In this document: positions 56,641 through 64,000 of the stretch, in pieces
How positions within the stretch are numbered: the first letter of the stretch is position 1
Layout: each line of letters begins with the position of its first letter
From: Endothia cerciana
Lineage: Eukaryota; Ascomycota; Sordariomycetes; Diaporthales; Cryphonectriaceae
Length of the DNA stretch: 64,000 nucleotides
Reading direction: 5' to 3'
NCBI GenBank assembly: GCA_026119935.1
Contig: JALRMH010000021.1
Location: 1 to 64,000 of the forward strand
The notes under the pieces: generated by a model
Database searches by the model: none
What the model was told of the DNA's origin: nothing
Seen by the model: only the letters and a program-made list of their open reading frames with translations
Made by a program: the position numbers and the translations under genes

Positions 56641-59441
56641 TTCCAGAGACGGTATCCCCAAGGGCGGCCCACTCAGGTAGATAATACAGACCGGAGGACC
56701 GTTGTTGTTGGACCAGGTCAGAGGCCGTCGAAAAAGGATGGAGGTCTCTGGGTTGGTGGCAGCCGGTCGCCGTAGGTCGCACCAGACAGGGAGGTTGTCT
56801 CAACGTCTGCTGATAAAGTAGGGCGAGGTGGTAGTGAGTTTCGCGAACCAGAAAGTCTTGCCCTCGTTGAAAAGTTTGTGGTTGGAGGGGGGGTGTGCGC
56901 GCCCCAGGGAAAAGAAAGGGCTGCTGCGGCTGTACAATGTCTCGCGGTTGCGGGCCCTGTAGGTGGCAGGCAAGGCAGGATCAGTCAGTTGGGAGGGAAG
57001 GCCGGGGGGAGAGGAAAGGATGTGGGAGATCATGAAAAAGGAAAAACTGGGGACCGAGACCGCGAGGGAGGAGGGCGAAAGTGGAATCTGATCTGAACTG
57101 AGATTGGCGCCTCGTTTTCTTTTGATCGTGTGATGCAGCGGAAACTACGGGTTACATACAGTAGGAACTCGACGGTTGTAGCTTTTGCATTTGCGGGCTC
57201 TGCCCAGCACCAGCAGACCTCGGGACCCAGCTGACCTGGTGACTTCTTGCTCCGTATCTCGACTGTCCCATCCGCCCCGAGGTGTGACGTACCCCCAGCA
57301 GCAGTGCTGGCCCTAGGGAGGGCGTCGGCGTGAGGGACCATCCCAGCACCCCTACCCCCCTGGATCTCCCCTAGCATGTACCTGAACGCTACCACCATAA
57401 GAGCACGGCGCCGTACCTCTCCTGCGGTGCCTGGCACCTGAGGATGGTGACGGGGAGGGTCTGGGTCTGCCGCTGCGGACCAAAATAGCTGGGATGGGTC
57501 ATGAATAGCCTCAAGGAAACACCCGTCCTGTCAAAACCCCCCTTACTTTCGTTGTCTCCTCTCGCTGTCGCGGGGCTCACTATTGGTTCGACGTGGGCTG
57601 TTCAATCTCAATTACACCCCCGCCCCGGCCTAGACACTTATCTATCAAGATACAATAGTAGAAAGAAGGAGGGAAGAGAAGAAGGGAAAGAAAAAAAAGA
57701 GAAATTCCCCTCTGGTTCACAGCGGCTGTGGAGCCGTTGATGGGGATCTGAGATATCACCGTCCGGTCGACCTTTCTCGTCTTCCTGCGTCAGCCATTTC
57801 CACATCTCGAAACATAGCGGCCGTTTTCAGCCGCCATCTCTCTTGTAACAGCCTTGGTCTGTCACGGCAGGCCAGGTTCGGGCCAGTCTTGACCTGTCTC
57901 ACCCGATATGTCGAGAGAGGGGGGTTTCCCTTTGTCAACGGTCCTCTAGATCATTGCTGGCCTACTCGATCCTGTCGCTCAGAAGGGATCTGAGCCGATA
58001 GGATGATCATCCCATTGGATGTCACCTAGCAGGACACGTCCTAGATGACATTCCAGCGGTGCTCCTTCTGTGGGGGTGGGGGGGGAGGGGGAGGAGGGGG
58101 ATTCGATGCTGGCTATTGAAGGTTGTACGCTGCACGATGATACCCTTCGACATCTTCAATTGCTGTGCCTCTCCTCTTCATGCTGCGCGGTACCTGTCCG
58201 CCCAGATCGACGGCACGAACGCCCCCAGCCTGTCGTTGAGCGCATGCGCATGAACTGGACATGGCTTAGCGCGAGCGGGTCCAACCAGCTGTGCGGGAAT
58301 GGAGTCCTTCGGGCCCATAGAGGTCGCGAAAAGGGTCATGTGCTCTTTTTCGATGGGCCCCATTCTCCCCGTCCGTCATTTTTCGACACCGGCCGGATAC
58401 GCGCTAAAACGACCTCAGCACCCGGGCCAGGGCAGCGGAGGCTTGGTGGGCGACCCGATCCTGCAGGGTCTTGGGTCTCTGGGAGCAGAGGACCTGGCCT
58501 ACTGTGTAGTATATCAAACAACGCCGGCACCACAGTCAACCCAGGGTCATTGTCGTCCGTCAAGACCAGTTCGCCTATTGAAGGTGAAGGCCGTTGATGA
58601 GCCTGGGCCGCCAGTTTGTCTAGATCTTCGAGGCGGAGCGTACGTGGCCTTTTACTCGTCTGGCTCTGTTTGAGTGAGAGTTGAAGTATTATGAAGTCAG
58701 GCACACCACTAACGCAACCCAAGAACCACTACCGACGAGGATGAACCATCTTGCAGGAGCTCCATAACAGGGCGACAGTACATAGTATTGCCCAGAGGCT
58801 TGTGCACACCAAGTCAAAATCGTACGATCGGGGCCGGATGGGACTACTGGCAGCCAGTCCCGATGGCTATCTATCAGTGACCATCTCCATAGGCTTCCTT
58901 CGAGAGGTCCACCACAAAGGCCCTGCGTGTCACTGAAGAAGGGCCAGAGGGCGGTCGTCTCTCCCAAGTCGCAGCTGCTTCGAGCTTGTTGCATACGAAG
59001 CTGCCATCTGCCGGGCTTGTGACCGAGAAGCTCGTGGATTGAGTTCCGGAACGCAACCCCTCCAAACCTACGGCATTACCTGCAGCTTTGCACGAGGCCT
59101 ATCTGGTCAACCGCCAAGCAGGATCAGCCAGCCATAGACCAGACTCATACTGACGGAGATCCCTCGACTCTCTCGTCGATGAGGAGTCCCATCTCGAGGG
59201 CTTGGCGGGGCCCGTCGCTGATCTTTCTAGCGTGCATCCTCCTCCCGGAGCAGAACTGCAAGAGCCTGCCTGTGTCGAGTCCCGACGTTGACCGTCCCCT
59301 CCCGTGGTGTGCCAGTACTCTGGTAGCCCTGGAGGAAAAAGGCTGCCCTCTGCAGCAGGGGGTGTGCAGAGCCGTCCAGTCGGGGCGAAGGGGGCCTGGG
59401 AGCGTCCCCCCCCCCCAGCCGTGACATGGGGCACCCCGCCA

Positions 59442-59471
59442 GCACATGCAGCACATGCAGCACATGCAGCA
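59442..59471 (+). repeat. CACATGCAG nonanucleotide repeat
   Basis: Three to four tandem copies of a 9-base unit (GCACATGCA), flanked by C runs at about 59408-59417 and 59490-59499. Confidence 0.85.
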
Positions 59472-61644
59472 CAGTCTCTGGAGAGCTCCCCCCCCCCCCT
59501 TCTTGACGATGAAGCTCTGCGGACGGTTCCGTCATGAGGACCACCAGCCATTGAACGCCTGGCAACGAGAATTGGTACCCGGCGACTTCGACTCTACCTC
59601 GAGCAAGTACCAGGGATGACCAAGATAGACAGCCTGTCCGTCCAACCTCACGATGGCTCTTGTCCTTGAGCAGCGCCCTCTGCTGTCAGGCCCCTGTGGC
59701 CGCTCGTGTGTGTCCTCAAGAAGGTGCCCTGGAGGCGGGGCACCTGCGCCTGTGATGACAAGGGGGCGCCAGGAGGGGTTGTGCACATAGTCTGTCCCAG
59801 TGAAACGCTAGACCTTTTTCGTAGGTCTTCTTGCTTGAGCTCTGAAGGTCGGTCGCTTTTGCCGTTCCCGTCTTGGTGGGGCATGCGTCACTTCCCAAGC
59901 CAGACGACACATGACACGAATCTCATTGCAATTCTGGCAGTGGTGGGATCCTCATCGGTTGTTCAACTACTCGAACCTGTTCTCCAGCTGACAGAGACCT
60001 CCGCCTCCTATACCCTCAACCGCCCCCCGAGGTCCTATCGAGCAGACCCGGGGGTTCGGCCCGCCTCATGAACGGCCTGACAGCCAGACAGCGTCTTCGC
60101 AACCTTCGTTTCCTCCCCTACGACGTCTCTTGTTCCAGGTCGTAAGCATAAATGCCCCAGCTCCAAGGCGATGCCCACATCTGGCAGAACGACGGTCCTC
60201 TACTGCATCATACTAAATAGCGTGTATGCCCCGTGGACGAGAATAGCAACACAAAATCGTCGACAAACCCATCCATTCTCCCCATGCGGATCTCGCCTTC
60301 GGCGTAACCTCTTCAAGAAGGAAGCCCCCCCTCCCTGCTGCGGTCCGCACGCTCTGAGAGCTCGACGCTTCACATGCGTCAGAAGTCGGCCTGGAGAGGC
60401 AGGCCATTAGAAACCAATCAGCACCGCGGACGCTGCACCTCGCTACGCCGGAACCTGTGCAGTGATGTGGTAGATGCAGCCCCCTGGGCATTTCGAGCAG
60501 GCAAGCTGCACAAAGAGCTCAGGGATTAGCGTCCACTCCGGGATCCAACAGAGATCATGAGACCACCGACCCCAGAGGCGCTAATCATGCCTCTAGTTGA
60601 GGTCGGGCCCCGATCTAGCTCCAACGGCTGGCCCCTACGCGCTCGATTTTCTCGATTCTCGGGTGTCGATGTGTTCGATCCGAGGCTGATGGCATGCTTG
60701 GGCCATCTGGAGAATATGATGTGGACGAAGATCACAGGTTAGGAAATCGCCTGCGGCAGGTGATGGTTGCTGATGCATAATAGCTCGTCTTTTTCTTGTC
60801 TTGTCACTCGCTGGCGACGGGCTGTCTCTGCCAGCTAGACCTGGATTACCGCATCGCACACGCACACGCACAAGCAGCGGCCTCGTCTGAGCGCCCTAGA
60901 CACATACCACCTGCGTCTGCAACTGCTGCGGAGCACGCCACCAACCACGAGCCAGGTCGTGCAAGTGCTCGCCCTACCGTCTCCTGGAGGACTGCCCGTG
61001 CCGCACCTCGTGCTTCACACAAGAACAGATGAGCCTCTTATCTCGGCGACCTTGTCTCAGACATGCCTGGCCGAGTAACCTTGTTATCGTGGTTCATAAG
61101 CAAATTTCCGGTGCAAGGTCTCAAGAAGATGCTAAGGAGATTCCATCGGCACGAGCTGTACTAGGAATCCTAGGCTCTTTCCGGGATTTTCATCCCACCT
61201 TACCTGCACACGAACCTGTCGTGTTACGCCTCGAGGCGGTGGATGCCATCATCAAGTTGCTGCATCTATGAGGTACTAGACCGCACTCTTGCATATGTGG
61301 ACTCACTTCATCTCGTGGGACCCTCCCATTCGGGGGGGGTGGGGGGTGGGGGGTAGTCGTTGGTCGTCGTTATTCATCTCAACGCCTCGGTTGAGACTGA
61401 TTAGTGGAAAGCCGCTCACCAAAGAAGCTTTTAGGGCAGAAGTCTAAAACATGGATCCCTCTTCTACCGAGTGCCAAAGCTGGTGGGTCATCAGCATCGA
61501 GAGGGTCTCCCTGATCTGTTGTAGTCCCTCTAATGTCGGAGAATTTGATCTAGGTGCGGCAACATCAAGCGGAAGGACCTCGAGCCTCGGGCCGTAGGGC
61601 TGAAGCCTGCGACTGATGTTGCGGCCCCTTTTCGCTCTCAGCTC

Positions 61645-61674
61645 TACGCCTACGCCTACGCCTACGCCTACGCC
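61645..61674 (+). repeat. TACGCC hexanucleotide repeat
   Basis: Five perfect tandem copies of TACGCC. No coding context is evident. Confidence 0.9.
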
Positions 61675-63599
61675 TGCCTGCTCAGCTCGGCACCATGACT
61701 CGCTCACCACGCCCGTCTGCCTCACCTTGATCGGCCGACTGTTCTCGTCCCGGCTGACCAAGACAGAGATCGGACCGGCTGAGTCTATCTCCTCGCTGCC
61801 AACCGCGCCGGAGCGATCTCCCGAGAGCCAAACTCAGCGCAACTCTGACGAAGTCTGGCCTGTCTCACGTGGAAACTCCGCATCACACCTTATGTCAGTC
61901 AACCAGGCCGAGGCTGGGTACGCCTGTCAGCATACCGGCGGGAAGAACCGAAGGGCACATGGGCAAAGTCCCATCTAGCGCTCAGGCACGGAGGCATCGT
62001 GAGCTTCGAGTAAAGTGCTACTCGCCAGCACATCCTGGCCCGGCAACACCATCCCTTGCCAGGCCACATCACATGTGGACTCTCAAAGGATGTGATTATG
62101 GTTCGATGCGCTTGAGAGTTGCTTCTGTTCCTAAGGAGATCTCGAAGTGACTGAAAAGACGTCACGTCAAAAGGCCGGGTTGTCGGGGTTTGAGTTTGGC
62201 CGCCTGAGGGGTATTGCGCGGCTGCCATGTTATGTCCCTCCTTACCTACGGAGTACCAGAGGTGTATCTTGACATCAGTTGGTGTGCATGGGGTCTCCAA
62301 GAGGCGAGTCGAGCTTCAACTCGGAACGCCGCCACTGCTATTTTCAGCGCCCGCCTCAACAGATGCCCAGAAACCTTGAGCTTTGGAGAGCTTCTGCAGG
62401 TCCTTGGGCACCTCTCCGGACTGCAAAGTTGCATGCAGCAGTGACGGCGACATCGTATGCGAAGGGTTAAGAGATCAACACGCAAAACAGTCAACCCGCC
62501 CTGGCCGATCAACAAGTGATGCGTGATGCGTGGAATTACCTATTCACCTGCCGTTCTCGAGGAGCTCGAGGAGCTCGAGGGAGCTCCCCTACAGGCATGC
62601 ATGGTGATGACACTTCGAAACAGCCAGCCGACGGTTCGAGCCTTTTTCAGTGGTCCGTCATAAATGACAGGCTGGGAGTGGCGTCCCTGCAGCCGCCTTC
62701 TCGCCTGCAGAGCCGGCCTCGACTTGCGGAGGTCAAGTGGTTAGCGCCCTCCTCGTGTGCACGATGCGCCAAGGCGATCTTGATGAGCACGCCCCTCGAG
62801 CCATGGTGATAGTCGTCATCTGTCCTGCCCTTTCCGGCCCCAGCGCTCTTATCCCGCCGCGGTCCGCAGATCTATACACCTTGCAGAGAGAGACTCGTAG
62901 CCCCCTTCGATATGAACTCCCATTCACAGATGGAACTAGTTCCGCACCACCCTCAGTTTACCAGGAGGTATGTTACGCCGCATGTGTGCCCATGGGCCAT
63001 AGTGGCGGTCCTCACTGGTCACGTTCAGCCGGATCGGGCGAAGTGCATAGACGCACTTCAGCAGCGCCTATAGTCATCTGCTACTGGCGCCGCGCATCGC
63101 GTGGAGCATCGTGTCATCTTCTTCGTCGGCATGCGGGTGGCGTACAGGCGATCGATGTCCGTCGTTCTCTTCCGACGATGAACACGTGCTAGGTGATGTC
63201 AGGTCCGTCGCCTAGGGGCGTTCACAAGATTGCCTGATTCGACAGCGTTTGGGGCAAAGGTCTCGCGAGATCTAGGCCCCCGGAATAGACGCCGAGTAGC
63301 CCGTCACGGCCGTCGATGTCTTCGCGGTGTCTCTTCAGGCGCTCATGTTTGATCTGACGCCCTCACCGAGCTTGATATTAGCGGGTACTCCGTCCGCCAT
63401 ATTGCCTCAACATATTTTCTTAATATTCAGATGGAGCACGATGGGTTGGTACACCTGTCGGAAAAGAGGCAAGCCAACATTGACGACTTGCCGAGAACCA
63501 TTCTCAAGGGCACGCTGATTGTTGGGACAACCCGTGTTCCTACAAGATAAGCCCGCGGCCTAGGAGGACTGTTACAAAGGACGGCTGCCGTGAGAGAAG

Positions 63600-64000
63600 C
63601 ACGATGGCCCTTCAGTTGCAGTGACTCATCTTCTGTGAACGGGCTATCACGCATCGACTTGACCTCCAGTGAAACCAAATTCCTCTCCCACACCCGCCAG
63701 CCCCTCTCGTACCTCCACAGCCCGAGCCCCCCAGCCGTCCCGATGTCGTCCCTCTACCCGCTCTTCACCTCCTCCAGCGCCCGTTCAACCTCAACTTCAT
63801 CATCGACCTTGTTCATGATCGTATAGTGGGCCCTCCACCCCCTAGCATCCTGCTCACTCAGCCAGCCCTCCCGCTTCCAACCTTCCTGCAGCACCCGGTG
63901 GACATCTCCCGCCCGCCCGCCTCCTTCGTCCCTCACAAGAGAGATCGCGATGCCCTTCTTCAGACGGAAGGGCCTGGTGGCGCGGACTCTGAAGGGGGCT
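63600..64000 (-). pseudogene. 2'-5' RNA ligase (LigT)-like gene, partial, with in-frame stop
   Basis: The minus strand entering from the right edge reads LKKGIAISLVRDEG, then WKREGWLSEQDARGWRAHYT and IMNKVDD, where HYT is the second HxT motif of the LigT/2H phosphoesterase family. EVERALEEVKSG follows. The frame then meets TAG at 63756-63754 and continues without a break as RDDIGTAGGLGLWRYERGWR, VWERNLVSLE, the usual C-terminal part of this family. The stop replaces a position that is probably Tyr. It is either a decayed gene or one with an intron I cannot place. The first HxT motif would lie outside the window. I cannot tell where the true end was; the frame stays open to 63427. Confidence 0.55.

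Larger units (their letters stand above)
54198..63426. other. Long gene-poor spacer upstream of GSK3
   Basis: About 9 kb in which I cannot support any intact gene. Frames up to about 200 residues occur, but they overlap on opposite strands, are rich in Arg, Pro, Gly and Ser and lack motifs. It contains CCTG, TGAGG, CACATGCAG and TACGCC repeats (listed separately) and several G and C runs. The part next to GSK3 is probably its promoter and leader. A few minus-strand segments between 58.2 and 59.8 kb look slightly protein-like but do not join. Confidence 0.45.

Noticed and set aside
58070..58994. 175-codon plus-strand frame and protein-like minus-strand pieces
   Set aside because: The pieces do not join by splice sites and show no family motif. 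I leave the stretch as gene-poor.
62630..62650. tRNA B-box-like GGTTCGAGCC followed by a T run
   Set aside because: There is no acceptor stem between the B-box-like string and the T run, and no matching A box or cloverleaf upstream.

Overview
The window is nuclear DNA of a filamentous ascomycete, most likely a Sordariomycete; I cannot place it to genus. Supporting signs are GC-rich coding sequence, genes split by short introns (mostly 49-125 nt, GT-AG), a HET-domain heterokaryon-incompatibility gene, a fungal GSK3 of 394 residues, an INO80 subunit of Ies1 type and a Dnmt1-RFTS-like chromatin protein. Genes lie on both strands with long spacers and show no operon or biosynthetic-cluster logic. 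Exon coordinates come from reading splice signals and checking that codon phase closes across each gene. I could run no similarity search, so names rest on motifs recognised by eye.

Layout. 1-10 kb: an artefact-like poly-C edge, a small secreted barwin/RlpA-like protein (-), a pyridoxal-reductase-type aldo-keto reductase (+), a Sec2-like Rab exchange factor (+) and the tRNA pseudouridine-55 synthase Pus4 (-). 11-17 kb: an AT-hook/RFTS/C2H2 chromatin protein (+) facing an Mkt1-like post-transcriptional regulator (-). 17-22 kb: a gene-poor spacer with microsatellites, an orphan TATA box and an A8T3 array beside a HET gene (+). 24.5-33 kb: INO80 subunit Ies1 (-), a 2-oxoglutarate/Fe(II) dioxygenase (+) and an unusual ATP-dependent DNA ligase (-). 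34.5-40 kb: the E2 enzyme Cdc34 (+) and a UBA/UIM protein resembling USP25/28 that appears to have lost its protease active site (+). 41-47 kb: a frameshifted pseudogene, a MAT2B-like short-chain dehydrogenase (+) and an RA-PH adaptor (+). 48-54.2 kb: nuclear cap-binding subunit CBP80 (-) and GSK3 (-). 54.2-63.4 kb: a spacer of about 9 kb with simple repeats and no gene I can support. The right edge cuts a 2'-5' RNA ligase-like gene that carries an in-frame stop (-).

Most genes are housekeeping functions: RNA processing (Pus4, CBP80, Mkt1), chromatin (Ies1, RFTS protein), ubiquitin (Cdc34, USP-like), signalling and traffic (GSK3, RA-PH, Sec2). The accessory parts are the HET gene, the secreted protein, the dioxygenase and the two decayed genes. 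I found no transposase, tRNA, rRNA or CRISPR array. The most notable items are the probable pseudo-deubiquitinase, the non-LigIV DNA ligase, the RFTS protein with its hidden last exon, two GC-AG introns, two microexons and two genes with broken frames.
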